From: Diospyros lotus
Lineage: Eukaryota > Streptophyta > Magnoliopsida > Ericales > Ebenaceae
DNA length: 64,000 bases
Direction: 5' to 3'
Assembly (NCBI RefSeq): GCF_014633365.1
Contig: NC_068345.1
Coordinates: 16,624,058-16,688,057, forward strand
The notes beneath the pieces were generated by a model. It made no database searches and was not told where the DNA came from. It saw only the letters and a list, made by a program, of their open reading frames with translations. The translations under genes were made by a program, and so were the position numbers. Positions 1 through 12,100 of this stretch are shown here, piece by piece (the first letter of the stretch is position 1; each line of letters begins with the position of its first letter).

Positions 1-1489
1 TTTGCTTTCGACGATTCCAAATTTAGGTCAAAGAACACATTTTGATAAAATAATTACGCCAAAGAAAGTTTAATTTCAGATTTCGGGAAGTTTTGAAAAC
101 TTGAGTTTTAGCCATGGGTCCATTGTACAACACTTGAAGAAGAAAGAGTCAACTTTGTTCAATCGACGATATCTCAAAATTAACTTAATTGCTTTTGACG
201 ATTCGAAATCTTGGTGAAAGACGACATTTTGATAAACTAATTACGCTAAACAAAGATCAATTTTCGATTTCGAGAAGTTTTCAAAACTTGAGTTTTCGCC
301 ATGGGTCCAATGTAGAACACTTGAAACAAGAAAGAGTCAACTTAGTCAATCAACGATATCTCAAAATTGACTCATTTGCATTGGACGATTCCAAACCTAG
401 GTGAAAGACGACATTTTGATAAACTAATTACGCTAAACAAAGATCAATTTTTTATTTCGAAAAGTTTAGAAAACTTGAGTTTTCGCCATCGGTGCGATGT
501 AGAATACTTAAAACAAGAAAGAGTCAACTTTGTTCAATCAAGATATCTCAAAGTTAACTCATTTGCTTTCGACGATTCCAAATTTAGGTCAAAGAACACA
601 TTTTGATAAAATAATTACGCCAAAGAAAGTTTAATTTCAGATTTCGGAAGTTTTGAAAACTTGAGTTTTCGCCATGGGTCCATTGTACAACACTTGAAAG
701 AAGAAAGAGTCAACTTTGTTCAATCAACGATATCTCAAAATTGACTTAATTGCTTTTGACGATTCCAAATCTTGGTGAAAGACGACATTTTGATAAACTA
801 ATTACGCTAAACAAAGATCAATTTCGAATTTCGGAAAGTTTGAAAACTTGAGTTTTCGCAATGGGTCCATTCTACAACACTTGAAAGAAGAAAGAGTCAA
901 CCTTGTTAAATCAACGATATCTCAAAATTGACTTAATTGCTTTTGACGATTCCAAATCTTGGTGAAAGACGACATTTTGATAAACTAATTACGCTAAAGA
1001 AACTTCAATTTTGGATTTCGGAAAGTTTAGAAAACTTGAGTTTTCGCCATGGGTCCAATGTAGAATACTTAAAACAAGAAAGAGTCAACTTTGTTCAATC
1101 AAGATATCTCAAAGGTAACTCATTTGCTTTCGACGATTCCAAATTTAGGTCAAAGAACACATTTTGATAAAATAATTACGCCAAACAAAGTTTAATTTAG
1201 ATTTCGGGAAGTTTTGAAAACTTGAGTTTTAGCCATGGGTCCATTGTACAACACTTGAAAGAAGAAAGAGTCAACTTTGTTCAATCGACGATATCTCAAA
1301 ATTAACTTAATTGCTTTTGACGATTCCAAATCTTGGTGAAAGACGACATTTTGATAAACTAATTACGCTAAACAAAGATCAATTTTGAATTTCGAGAAGT
1401 TTTCAAAACTTGAGTTTTAGCCATGGGTCCAATGTAGAACACTTGAAACAAGAAAGAGTCAACTTTGTTCAATCAATGATATCTCAAAA

Positions 1490-3042
1490 TTGACTCATTT
1501 GCATTGGACGATTCCAAACCTAGGTGAAAGACGACATTTTGATAAACTAATTACTCTAAAGAAAGTTCAATTTTGGATTTCGGGAAGTTTAGAAAACTTG
1601 AGTTTTAGCGATGGGTCCAACGTAGCATACATAAAACAAGAAAGAGTCAACTTTGTTCAATCAAGATATCTCAAAGTTAACTCATTTGCTTTCGACGATT
1701 CCAAATTTAGGTCAAAGAACACATTTTGATAAAATAATTACGCCAAAGAAAGTTTAATTTCAGAGTTCGGGAAGTTTTGAAAACTTGAGTTTTAGCCATG
1801 GGTCCATTGTACAACACTTGAAAGAAGAAAGAGTCAACTTTGTTCAATCAAGGATATCTCAAAATTGACTTAATTGCTTTTGACGATTCCAAATCTTGGT
1901 GAAAGACGACATTTTGATAAACTAATTACGCTAAAGAAACTTCAATTTTGGATTTCGGAAAGTTTAGAAAACTTGAGTTTTCGCCATGGTTCCAATGTAG
2001 AATACTTAAAACAAGAAAGGGTCAACTTTGTTCAATCAAGATATCTCAAAGTTAACTCATTTGCTTTCGACGATTCCAAATTTAGGTCAAAGAACACATT
2101 TTGATAAAATAATTACGCCAAAGAAAGTTTAATTTCAGATTTCGGGAAGTTTTGAAAACTTGAGTTTTAGCCATGGGTCCATTGTACAACACTTGAAAGA
2201 AGAAAGAGTCAACTTTGTTCAATCGACGATATCTCAAAATTAACTTAATTGCTTTTGACGATTCCAAATCTTGGTGAAAGACGACATTTTGATAAACTAA
2301 TTACGCTAAACAAAGATCAATTTCGAATTTCGAGAAGTTTTCAAAACTTGAGTTTTAGCCATGGGTCCAATGTAGAACACTTGAAACAAGAAAGAGTCAA
2401 CTTTGTTCAATCAATGATATCTCAAAATTGACTCATTTGCTTTGGACGATTCCAAACCCAGGTGAAAGACGACATTTTGATAAACTAATTACTCTAAAGA
2501 AAGTTCAATTTTGGATTTCGGGAAGTTTAGAAAACTTGAGTTTTAGCGATGGGTCCAACGTAGCATACATAAAACAAGAAAGAGTCAACTTTGTTCAATC
2601 AAGATATCTCAAAGTTAACTCATTTGCTTTCGACGATTCCAAATTTAGGTCAAAGAACACATTTTGATAAAATAATTACGCCAAAGAAAGTTTAATTTCA
2701 GAGTTCGGGAAGTTTTGAAAACTTGAGTTTTAGCCATGGGTCCATTGTACAACACTTGAAAGAAGAAAGAGTCAACTTTGTTCAATCAACGATATCTCAA
2801 AATTGACTTAATTGCTTTTGACGATTCCAAATCTTGGTGAAAGACGACATTTTGATAAACTAATTACGCTAAAGAAACTTCAATTTTGGATTTCGGAAAG
2901 TTTAGAAAACTTGAGTTTTCGCCATGGTTCCAATGTAGAATACTTAAAACAAGAAAGGGTCAACTTTGTTCAATCAAGATATCTCAAAGTTAACTCATTT
3001 GCTTTCGACGATTCCAAATTTAGGTCAAAGAACACATTTTGA
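1490..3042 (+). repeat. 938-bp pentamer HOR (B-C-A-Bprime-C)
   Basis: Like monomers are spaced 938 bp apart: B-prime at about 1499 and 2437, B at 1874 and 2812. The five-monomer unit is B, C, A, B-prime, C. The same pentamer appears at about 10.68-12.23 kb as part of block P copy 2, and one unit lies at 8.24-9.18 kb. The two B monomers here carry CATGGTTCC (G to T) near 1988 and 2926. Confidence 0.8.
2437..2623 (+). repeat. Subtype B-prime monomer (187 bp), reference copy
   Basis: This monomer occupies the B position but differs from B along its length. It opens TTTGGACGATTCCAAACC, then has TTACTCTAAAGAAAGTTCAA, GAGTTTTAGCGATGGGTCC and GTAGCATACATAAAACAAG. It follows an A monomer whose tail reads ATTGACTCATTTGC. 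Copies of this form lie near 1499, 9004, 10690, 11628 and 28892. A related form (AATGTAGAATACTT instead of AACGTAGCATACAT) lies near 21949, 25326, 36771, 44280, 45406, 48221, 49347, 51599, 56481, 57607, 59859 and 63614. It defines the 938-bp pentamer HOR. Confidence 0.8.
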
Positions 3043-4433
3043 TAAAATAATTACGCGAAAGAAAGTTTAATTTCAGATTTCGGGAAGTTTTGAAAACTTG
3101 AGTTTTAGCCATGGGTCCATTGTACAACACTTGAAAGAAGAAAGAGTCAACTTCGTTCAATCAACGATATCTCAAAATTGACTTAATTGCTTTTGACGAT
3201 TCCAAATCTTGGTGAAAGACGACATTTTGATAAACTAATTACGCTAAACAAAGATTAATTTCGGATTTCGGAAAGTTTTGAAAACTTGAGTTTTCGCCAT
3301 GGGTCCATTGTACAACACTTGAAAGAAGAAAGAGTCAACTTTGTTAAATCAACGATATCTCAAAATTGACTTAATTTCTTTTGACGATTCCAAATCTTGG
3401 TGAAAGACGACATTTTGATAAACTAATTACGCTAAAGAAACTTCAATTTTGGATTTCGGAAAGTTTAGAGAACTTGAGTTTTCGCCATGGGTCCAATGTA
3501 GAATACTTAAAACAAGAAAGACTCAACTTTGTTCAATCAAGATATCTCAAAGTTAACTCATTTGCTTTCGACGATTCCAAATTTAGGTCAAAGAACACAT
3601 TTTAATAAAATAATTACGCCAAAGAAAGTTTAAATTTAGATTTCGGGAAGTTTTGAAAACTTGAGTTTTAGCCATGGGTCCATTGTACAACACTTGAAAG
3701 AAGAAAGAGTCAACTTTGTTCAATCGACGATATCTCAAAATTAACTTAATTGCTTTTGACGATTCCAAATCTTGGTGAAAGACGACATTTTGATAAACTA
3801 ATTACGCTAAACAAAGATCAATTTCGAATTTCGAGAAGTTTTCAAAACTTGAGTTTTAGCCATGGGTCCAATGTAGAACACTTGAAACAAGAAAGAGTCA
3901 ACTTTGTTCAATCAATGATATCTCAAAATTGACTTAATTGCTTTTCACGATTCCAAATCTTGGTGAAAGACGACATTTTGATAAACTAATTATGCTATAG
4001 AAACTTCAATTTTGGATTTCGGAAAGTTTAGAGAACTTGAGTTTTCGCCATGGGTCCAATGTAGAATACTTAAAACAAGAAAGACTCAACTTTGTTCAAT
4101 CAAGATATCTCAAAGTTAACTCATTTGCTTTCGACGATTCCAAATTTAGGTCAAAGAACACATTTTGATAACATAATTACGCCAAAGAAAGTTTAATTTC
4201 AGATTTCGGGAAGTTTTGAAAACTTGAGTTTTAGCCATGGGTCCATTGTACAACACTTGAAAGAAGAAAGAGTCAACTTTGTTCAATCAACGATATCTCA
4301 AAATTGACTTAATTGCTTTTGACGATTCCAAATCTTGGTGAAAGACAACATTTTGATAAACTAATTACGCTAAACAAAGATCAATTTCGGATTTCGAAAA
4401 GTTTTGAAAACTTTAGTTTTCGCCATGGGTCCA

Positions 4434-4995
4434 ATGTAGAACACTTGAAACAAGAAAGAGTCAACTTTGTTCAATCAATGATATCTCAAAATTGACTTAA
4501 TTGCTTTTGACGATTCCAAATCTTGGTGAAAGACGACATTTTGATAAACTAATTATGCTAAAGAAACTTCAATTTTGGATTTCGGAAAGTTTAGAGAACT
4601 TGAGTTTTCGCCATGGGTCCAATGTAGAATACTTAAAACAAGAAAGACTCAACTTTGTTCAATCAAGATATCTCAAAGTTAACTCATTTGCTTTCGACGA
4701 TTCCAAATTTAGGTCAAAGAACACATTTTGATAACATAATTACGCCAAAGAAAGTTTAATTTCAGATTTCGGGAAGTTTTGAAAACTTGAGTTTTAGCCA
4801 TGGGTCCATTGTACAACACTTGAAAGAAGAAAGAGTCAACTTTGTTCAATCAACGATATCTCAAAATTGACTTAATTGCTTTTGACGATTCCAAATCTTG
4901 GTGAAAGACGACATTTTGATAAACTAATTACGCTAAACAAAGATCAATTTCGATTTCGAAAAGTTTTGAAAACTTGAGTTTTCGCCATGGGTCCA
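4434..4995 (+). repeat. Extra trimer inserted in block P copy 1
   Basis: The monomer starting at 4313 begins as A2 (GACAACATT, CTTTAGTTTTCGCC) but switches at the CCATGGGTCCA block to an A1 tail (AATGTAGAACACTT). About 562 bp later, at 4996, the A2 tail resumes (TTGTACAACACTTG, then GTTAAATCAACG). The related copy at 13504-13691 is an uninterrupted A2. The simplest reading is gain of one trimer in this copy through misaligned exchange. Loss from the other copy is also possible. The gained part has its own one-base deletion near 4951 (AATTTCGATTTCG). Confidence 0.7.
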
Positions 4996-6274
4996 TTGTA
5001 CAACACTTGAAAGAAGAAAGAGTCAACTTTGTTAAATCAACGATATCTCAAAATTGACTTAATTGCTTTTGACGATTCCAAATCTTGGTGAATGACGACA
5101 TTTTGATAAACTAATTACGCTAAAGAAACTTCAATTTTGGATTTCGGAAAGTTTAGAGAACTTGAGTTTTCGCCATCGGTCCAATGTAGAATACTTAAAA
5201 CAAGAAAGACTCAACTTTGTTCAATCAAGATATCTCAAAGTTAACTCATTTGCTTTCTACGATTCCAAATTTAGGTCAAAGAACACATTTTGATAACATA
5301 ATTACGCCAAAGAAAGTTTAATTTCAGATTTCGGGAAGTTTTGAAAACTTGAGTTTTAGCCATGGGTCCATTGTACAACACTTGAAAGAAGAAAGAGTCA
5401 ACTTCGTTCAATCAACGATATCTCAAAATTGACTTAATTGCTTTTGACGATTCCAAATCTTGGTGAAAGACGACATTTTGATAAACTAATTACGCTAAAC
5501 AAAGATTAATTTCGGATTTCGGAAAGTTTTGAAAACTTGAGTTTTCGCCATGGGTCCATTGTACAACACTTGAAAGAAGAAAGAGTCAACTTTGTTAAAT
5601 CAACGATATCTCAAAATTGACTTAATTTCTTTTGACGATTCCAAATCTTGGTGAAAGACGACATTTTGATAAACTAATTACGCTAAAGAAACTTCAATTT
5701 TGGATTTCGGAAAGTTTAGAGAACTTGAGTTTTCGCCATGGGTCCAATGTAGAATACTTAAAACAAGAAAGACTCAACTTTGTTCAATCAAGATATCTCA
5801 AAGTTAACTCATTTGCTTTCGACGATTCCAAATTTAGGTCAAAGAACACATTTTAATAAAATAATTACGCCAAAGAAAGTTTAAATTTAGATTTCGGGAA
5901 GTTTTGAAAACTTGAGTTTTAGCCATGGGTCCATTGTACAACACTTGAAAGAAGAAAGAGTCAACTTTGTTCAATCGACGATATCTCAAAATTAACTTAA
6001 TTGCTTTTGACGATTCCAAATCTTGGTGAAAGACGACATTTTGATAAACTAATTACGCTAAACAAAGATAAATTTCGAATTTCGAGAAGTTTTCAAAACT
6101 TGAGTTTTAGCCATGGGTCCAATGTAGAACACTTGAAACAAGAAAGAGTCAACTTTGTTCAATCAATGATATCTCAAAATTGACTTAATTGCTTTTGACG
6201 ATTCCAAATCTTGGTGAAAGACGACATTTTGATAAACTAATTACGCTAAACAAAGATCAATTTCGAATTTCGAG

Positions 6275-6289
6275 AAGTTTTCAAAACTT
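6275..6289. other. 15-bp dyad AAGTTTTCAAAACTT (C-centred, in A1)
   Basis: This is a perfect odd palindrome with 7-bp arms around a single central base. It recurs in most A1 monomers. The C subtype and A2 carry the mirror version with G at the centre. Whether a protein binds it or it only marks a short hairpin is unknown. Confidence 0.85.
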
Positions 6290-6355
6290 GAGTTTTAGCC
6301 ATGGGTCCAATGTAGAATACTTGAAACAAGAAAGAGTCAACTTTGTTCAATCAAT

Positions 6356-6361
6356 GATATC
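6356..6361. other. GATATC site repeated once per monomer
   Basis: This hexamer is close to universal at the same place in every monomer, about 20 bp before the monomer end, despite differences on both sides (AATGATATC, AACGATATC, AAGATATC). The losses I noticed are at 40,316-40,322 (2-bp insertion), 45,762-45,767 (GATATA), and 52,514 and 60,774 (GATACC). Confidence 0.85.
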
Positions 6362-6376
6362 TCAAAATTGACTTAA

Positions 6377-6563
6377 TTGCTTTTCACGATTCCAAATCTT
6401 GGTGAAAGACGACATTTTGATAAACTAATTATGCTAAAGAAACTTCAATTTTGGATTTCGGAAAGTTTAGAGAACTTGAGTTTTCGCCATGGGTCCAATG
6501 TAGAATACTTAAAACAAGAAAGACTCAACTTTGTTCAATCAAGATATCTCAAAGTTAACTCAT
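6377..6563 (+). repeat. Subtype B monomer (187 bp), reference copy
   Basis: Subtype B is marked by CTAAAGAAACTTCAATTTTG, then GGAAAGTTTAGAGAACTTG, TAGAATACTTAAAACAAG and TCAAGATATCTCAAAGTTAA. It is one base shorter than A and C because TCAAGATATC lacks the base found in A (TCAATGATATC) and C (TCAACGATATC). The central dyad is degenerate here, with 5-6 bp arms instead of 7. A frequent sub-variant has CATCGGTCC in place of CATGGGTCC and so loses the NcoI-type CCATGG (for example near 5174, 7051 and 13803). The 74-76 codon frames in B monomers run on into the following C and are not genes. Confidence 0.9.
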
Positions 6564-6751
6564 TTGCTTTCGACGATTCCAAATTTAGGTCAAAGAACAC
6601 ATTTTGATAACATAATTACGCCAAAGAAAGTTTAATTTCAGATTTCGGGAAGTTTTGAAAACTTGAGTTTTAGCCATGGGTCCATTGTAGAACACTTGAA
6701 AGAAGAAAGAGTCAACTTTGTTCAATCAACGATATCTCAAAATTGACTTAA
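6564..6751 (+). repeat. Subtype C monomer (188 bp), reference copy
   Basis: Subtype C starts TTGCTTTCGACGATTCC and is marked by TTTAGGTCAAAGAACACATT, AATAATTACGCCAAAG (or ACATAATTACGCC) and AGATTTCGGGAAG. It has the G-centred dyad and the CCATTGTA(C/G)AACACTTG block. A linked C2 variant has TTTAAATTTAG or TTTAATTTCAG upstream and ends TCGACGATATCTCAAAATTA. C2 is almost always followed by an A1 monomer (for example at 3558-3745, 5809-5996, 14438-14625), so variant linkage extends beyond single monomers. Confidence 0.88.
6650..6664. other. 15-bp dyad AAGTTTTGAAAACTT (G-centred, in C)
   Basis: This is the same 7-bp arms around a central G, present in nearly all C and A2 monomers. Because B monomers have a degraded dyad, the intact dyad appears about twice per 563-bp trimer. 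Confidence 0.85.
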
Positions 6752-8240
6752 TTGCTTTTGACGATTCCAAATCTTGGTGAAAGACAACATTTTGATAAAC
6801 TAATTACGCTAAACAAAGATCAATTTCGGATTTCGAAAAGTTTTGAAAACTTTAGTTTTCGCCATGGGTCCATTGTACAACACTTGAAAGAAGAAAGAGT
6901 CAACTTTGTTAAATCAACGATATCTCAAAATTGACTTAATTGCTTTTGACGATTCCAAATCTTGGTGAATGACGACATTTTGATAAACTAATTACGCTAA
7001 AGAAACTTCAATTTTGGATTTCGGAAAGTTTAGAGAACTTGAGTTTTCGCCATCGGTCCAATGTAGAATACTTAAAACAAGAAAGACTCAACTTTGTTCA
7101 ATCAAGATATCTCAAAGTTAACTCATTTGCTTTCGACGATTCCAAATTTAGGTCAAAGAACACATTTTGATAACATAATTACGCCAAAGAAAGTTTAATT
7201 TCAGATTTCGGGAAGTTTTGAAAACTTGAGTTTTAGCCATGGGTCCATTGTACAACACTTGAAAGAAGAAAGAGTCAACTTTGTTCAATCGACGATATCT
7301 CAAAATTAACTTAATTGCTTTTGACGATTCCAAATCTTGGTGAAAGACGACATTTTGATAAACTAATTACGCTAAACAAAGATCAATTTCGAATTTCGAG
7401 AAGTTTTCAAAACTTGAGTTTTAGCCATGGGTCCAATGTAGAACACTTGAAACAAGAAAGAGTCAACTTTGTTCAATCAACGATATCTCAAAATTGACTT
7501 AATTTCTTTTGACGATTCCAAATCTTGGTGAAAGACGACCTTTTGATAAACTAATTACGCTAAAGAAACTTCAATTTTGGATTTCGGAAAGTTTAGAGAA
7601 CTTGAGTTTTCGCCATGGGTCCAATGTAGAATACTTAAAACAAGAAAGACTCAACTTTGTTCAATCAAGATATCTCAAAGTTAACTCATTTGCTTTCGAC
7701 GATTCCAAATTTAGGTCAAAGAACACATTTTAATAAAATAATTACGCCAAAGAAAGTTTAAATTTAGATTTCAGGAAGTTTTGAAAACTTGAGTTTTAGC
7801 CATGGGTCCATTGTACAACACTTGAAAGAAGAAAGAGTCAACTTTGTTCAATCGACGATATCTCAAAATTAACTTAATTGCTTTTGACGATTCCAAATCT
7901 TGGTGAAAGACGACATTTTGATAAACTAATTACGCTAAACAAAGATCAATTTCGAATTTCGAGAAGTTTTCAAAACTTGAGTTTTAGCCATGGGTCCAAT
8001 GTAGAACACTTGAAACAAGAAAGAGTCAACTTTGTTCAATCAATGATATCTCAAAATTGACTTAATTGCTTTTGACGATTCCAAATCTTGGTGAAAGACG
8101 ACATTTTGATAAACTAATTACGCTAAAGAAACTTCAATTTTGGATTTCGGAAAGTTTAGAGAACTTGAGTTTTCGCCATGGGTCCAATGTAGAATGCTTA
8201 AAACAAGAAAGACTCAACTTTGTTCAATCAAGATATCTCA

Positions 8241-9190
8241 AAGTTAATTCATTTGCGTTCGACGATTCCAAATTTAGGTCAAAGAACACATTTTGATAAA
8301 ATAATTACGCCAAAGAAAGTTTAATTTCAGAGTTCGGGAAGTTTTGAAAACTTGAGTTTTAGCCATGGGTCCATTGTACAACACTTGAAAGAAGAAAGAG
8401 TCAACTTTGTTCAATCAAGGATATCTCAAAATTGACTTAATTGCTTTTGACGATTCCAAATCTTGGTGAAAGACGACATTTTGATAAACTAATTACGCTA
8501 AAGAAACATCAATTTTGGATTTCGGAAAGTTTAGAGAACTTGAGTTTTCGCCATCGGTCCAATGTAGAATACTTAAAACAAGAAAGGGTCAACTTTGTTC
8601 AATCAAGATATCTCAAAGTTAACTCATTTGCTTTCGACGATTCCAAATTTAGGTCAAAGAACACATTTTGATAAAATAATTACGCCAAAGAAAGTTTAAT
8701 TTCAGATTTCGGGAAGTTTTGAAAACTTGAGTTTTAGCCATGGGTCCATTGTACAACACTTGAAAGAAGAAAGAGTCAACTTTGTTCAATCGACGATATC
8801 TCAAAATTAACTTAATTGCTTTTGACGATTCCAAATCTTGGTGAAAGACGACATTTTGATAAACTAATTACGCTAAATAAAGATCAATTTCGAATTTCGA
8901 GAAGTTTTCAAAACTTGAGTTTTAGCCATGGGTCCAATGTAGAACACTTGAAACAAGAAAGAGTCAACTTTGTTCAATCAATGATATCTCAAAATTGACT
9001 CATTTGCTTTGGACGATTCCAAACCCAGGTGAAAGACGACATTTTGATAAACTAATTACTCTAAAGAAAGTTCAATTTTGGATTTCGGGAAGTTTAGAAA
9101 ACTTGAGTTTTAGCGATGGGTCCAACGTAGCATACATAAAACAAGAAAGAGTCAACTTTGTTCAATCAAGATATCTCAAAGTTAATTCAT
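8241..9190 (+). repeat. Single 938-bp pentamer joining blocks Q and P
   Basis: B at 8441, C, A at 8816, B-prime at about 9004 and C match 1874-2667 at an offset of 6,567 bp (35 monomers). The rare string TTCATTTGCGTTCGACG occurs at about 8247 and again at about 9185, 938 bp apart. It therefore brackets one pentamer and suggests a junction between two exchanged units. A monomer at 8878 reads CTAAATAAAG, a private change. Confidence 0.75.
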
Positions 9191-12100
9191 TTGCGTTCGA
9201 CGATTCCAAATTTAGGTCAAAGAACACATTTTGATAAAATAATTACGCCAAAGAAAGTTTAATTTCAGATTTCGGGAAGTTTTGAAAACTTGAGTTTTAG
9301 CCATGGGTCCATTGTACAACACTTGAAGGAAGAAAGAGTCAACTTTGTAAAATCAACGATATCTCAAAATTGACTTAATTGCTTTTGACGATTCGAAATC
9401 TTGGTGAAAGACGACATTTTCATAAACTAATTACGCTAAACAAAGATCAATTTCGGATTTCAAAGAGTTTTGAAAACTTGAGTTTTCGCCATGGGTCCAA
9501 TGTACAACACTTGAAAGAAAAAAGAGTCAACTTAGTCAATCAACGATATCTCAAAATTGACTTAATTGCTTTTGACGATTCCAAATCTTGGTGAAAGACG
9601 ACATTTTGATAAACTAATTACGCTAAACAAAGATCAATTTTTTATTTCGAAAAGTTTAGAAAACTTGAGTTTTCGCCATCGGTGCGATGTAGAATACTTA
9701 AAACAAGAAAGAGTCAACTTTGTTCAATCAAGATATCTCAAAGTTAACTCATTTGCTTTCGACGATTCCAAATTTAGGTCAAAGAACACATTTTGATAAA
9801 ATAATTACGCCAAAGAAAGTTTAATTTCAGATTTCGGAAGTTTTGAAAACTTGAGTTTTCGCCATGGGTCCAATGTACAACACTTGAAAGAAGAAAGAGT
9901 CAACTTTGTTCAATCAACGATATCTCAAAATTGACTTAATTGCTTTTGACGATTCCAAATCTTGGTGAAAGACGACATTTTGATAAACTAATTACGCTAA
10001 ACAAAGATCAATTTCGAATTTCGGAAAGTTTGAAAACTTGAGTTTTCGCCATGGGTCCATTCTACAACACTTGAAAGAAGAAAGAGTCAACCTTGTTAAA
10101 TCAACGATATCTCAAAATTGACTTAATTGCTTTTGACGATTCCAAATCTTGGTGAAAGACGACATTTTGATAAACTAATTACGCTAAAGAAACTTCAATT
10201 TTGGATTTCGGAAAGTTTGGAAAACTTGAGTTTTCGCCATGGGTCCAATGTAGAATACTTAAAACAAGAAAGAGTCAACTTTGTTCAATCAAGATATCTC
10301 AAAGGTAACTCATTTGCTTTCGACGATTCCAAATTTAGGTCAAAGAACACATTTTGATAAAATAATTACGCCAAACAAAGTTTAAATTTAGATTTCGGGA
10401 AGTTTTGAAAACTTGAGTTTTAGCCATGGGTCCATTGTACAACACTTGAAAGAAGAAAGAGTCAACTTTGTTCAATCGACGATATCTCAAAATTAACTTA
10501 ATTGCTTTTGACGATTCCAAATCTTGGTGAAAGACGACATTTTGATAAACTAATTACGCTAAACAAAGATCAATTTTGAATTTCGAGAAGTTTTCAAAAC
10601 TTGAGTTTTAGCCATGGGTCCAATGTAGAACACTTGAAACAAGAAAGAGTCAACTTTGTTCAATCAATGATATCTCAAAATTGACTCATTTGCATTGGAC
10701 GATTCCAAACCTAGGTGAAAGACGACATTTTGATAAACTAATTACTCTAAAGAAAGTTCAATTTTGGATTTCGGGAAGTTTAGAAAACTTGAGTTTTAGC
10801 GATGGGTCCAACGTAGCATACATAAAACAAGAAAGAGTCAACTTTGTTCAATCAAGATATCTCAAAGTTAACTCATTTGCTTTCGACGATTCCAAATTTA
10901 GGTCAAAGAACACATTTTGATAAAATAATTACGCCAAAGAAAGTTTAATTTCAGAGTTCGGGAAGTTTTGAAAACTTGAGTTTTAGCCATGGGTCCATTG
11001 TACAACACTTGAAAGAAGAAAGAGTCAACTTTGTTCAATCAAGGATATCTCAAAATTGACTTAATTGCTTTTGACGATTCCAAATCTTGGTGAAAGACGA
11101 CATTTTGATAAACTAATTACGCTAAAGAAACTTCAATTTTGGATTTCGGAAAGTTTAGAGAACTTGAGTTTTCGCCATCGGTCCAATGTAGAATACTTAA
11201 AACAAGAAAGGGTCAACTTTGTTCAATCAAGATATCTCAAAGTTAACTCATTTGCTTTCGACGATTCCAAATTTAGGTCAAAGAACACATTTTGATAAAA
11301 TAATTACGCCAAAGAAAGTTTAATTTCAGATTTCGGGAAGTTTTGAAAACTTGAGTTTTAGCCATGGGTCCATTGTACAACACTTGAAAGAAGAAAGAGT
11401 CAACTTTGTTCAATCGACGATATCTCAAAATTAACTTAATTGCTTTTGACGATTCCAAATCTTGGTGAAAGACGACATTTTGATAAACTAATTACGCTAA
11501 ACAAAGATCAATTTCGAATTTCGAGAAGTTTTCAAAACTTGAGTTTTAGCCATGGGTCCAATGTAGAACACTTGAAACAAGAAAGAGTCAACTTTGTTCA
11601 ATCAATGATATCTCAAAATTGACTCATTTGCTTTGGACGATTCCAAACCCAGGTGAAAGACGACATTTTGATAAACTAATTACTCTAAAGAAAGTTCAAT
11701 TTTGGATTTCGGGAAGTTTAGAAAACTTGAGTTTTAGCGATGGGTCCAACGTAGCATACATAAAACAAGAAAGAGTCAACTTTGTTCAATCAAGATATCT
11801 CAAAGTTAACTCATTTGCTTTCGACGATTCCAAATTTAGGTCAAAGAACACATTTTGATAAAATAATTACGCCAAAGAAAGTTTAATTTCAGAGTTCGGG
11901 AAGTTTTGAAAACTTGAGTTTTAGCCATGGGTCCATTGTACAACACTTGAAAGAAGAAAGAGTCAACTTTGTTCAATCAACGATATCTCAAAATTGACTT
12001 AATTGCTTTTGACGATTCCAAATCTTGGTGAAAGACGACATTTTGATAAACTAATTACGCTAAAGAAACTTCAATTTTGGATTTCGGAAAGTTTAGAAAA

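Larger units (their letters stand above)
1..4433 (+). repeat. Block P, first copy (matches 9191-13623)
   Basis: Monomer order and rare variants repeat at an offset of 9,190 bp up to about 1.2 kb and 9,191 bp after it, about 49 monomers. Shared rare variants include GATTCGAAATC at about 199 and 9389, AACTTAGTCAATC at about 334 and 9524, a one-base loss in TTTCGGAAG near 645 and 9835, and GAAAGTTTGAAAAC near 835 and 10025. The one-base offset change comes from TTTAATTTAG at about 1190 against TTTAAATTTAG at about 10381. The first 400 bp are clearly less alike than the rest. Near 138 an A is missing from the usual TTGAAAGAAG. Confidence 0.85.
6189..6376 (+). repeat. Subtype A monomer (188 bp), reference copy
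   Basis: Subtype A carries CGCTAAACAAAGATCAATTT after the first third. It has two main variants. A1, shown here, has a dyad centred on C (AAGTTTTCAAAACTT), then TTTTAGCC, an AATGTAGAA block and AATCAATGATATC near the end. A2 (for example 13504) has GAAAGACAACATT near the start, a dyad centred on G, CTTTAGTTTTCGCC, CCATTGTACAACAC and TTGTTAAATCAACG. A is often doubled (6001/6189, 16507/16695, 23825/24013, 27202/27390, 38647/38835). The reference copy has five CpG sites, about what its base composition predicts. Confidence 0.9.
6189..6751 (+). repeat. Reference A-B-C trimer, basic 563-bp higher-order unit
   Basis: This is a clean example of the three-monomer unit: A 6189-6376 (188 bp), B 6377-6563 (187 bp), C 6564-6751 (188 bp). 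The next A starts at 6752. Spacings of 563 bp between like monomers recur throughout, for example A at 3750 and 4313, and A at 6189 and 6752. Several longer periods are multiples of it or nearly so: 1,689 is exactly 3 trimers, 3,377 is 6 trimers minus one base and 3,941 is exactly 7 trimers. The trimer is therefore the ancestral register from which the longer HORs grew. Confidence 0.9.
4996..8240 (+). repeat. Block Q, first copy (matches 15502-18746)
   Basis: Monomers at 5632, 6001, 6189, 6377, 6752, 7315, 7509, 7878 and 8066 all have partners exactly 10,506 bp downstream (16138 through 18572), about 56 monomers away. Shared rare variants include GATAAATTTCG at about 6067 and 16573, GACGACCTTTTG near 7535 and 18041, TTTCAGGAAG near 7772 and 18278, and GAATGCTTAAAAC near 8192 and 18698. 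The match fails after about 8240, where this copy has TTAATTCATTTGCGTTC and the other has TTAACTCATTTGCTTTC. Confidence 0.85.

Noticed and set aside
2082..2267. Reverse-strand 61-codon frames starting with ATG, recurring near 3583, 5834, 7148, 14463 and elsewhere
   Set aside because: They appear in C-to-A junctions with variants that happen to remove the stops (the C2 tail, and similar forms near 45.6, 49.6 and 57.8 kb). They are a by-product of subtype sequence, with no independent sign of coding.
6564..6751. CENP-B box in the C monomer around GATTTCGGGAAG
   Set aside because: CGGG is present, but the required TTCG and A at their fixed distances upstream are not, on either strand, in the A, B and C reference monomers.
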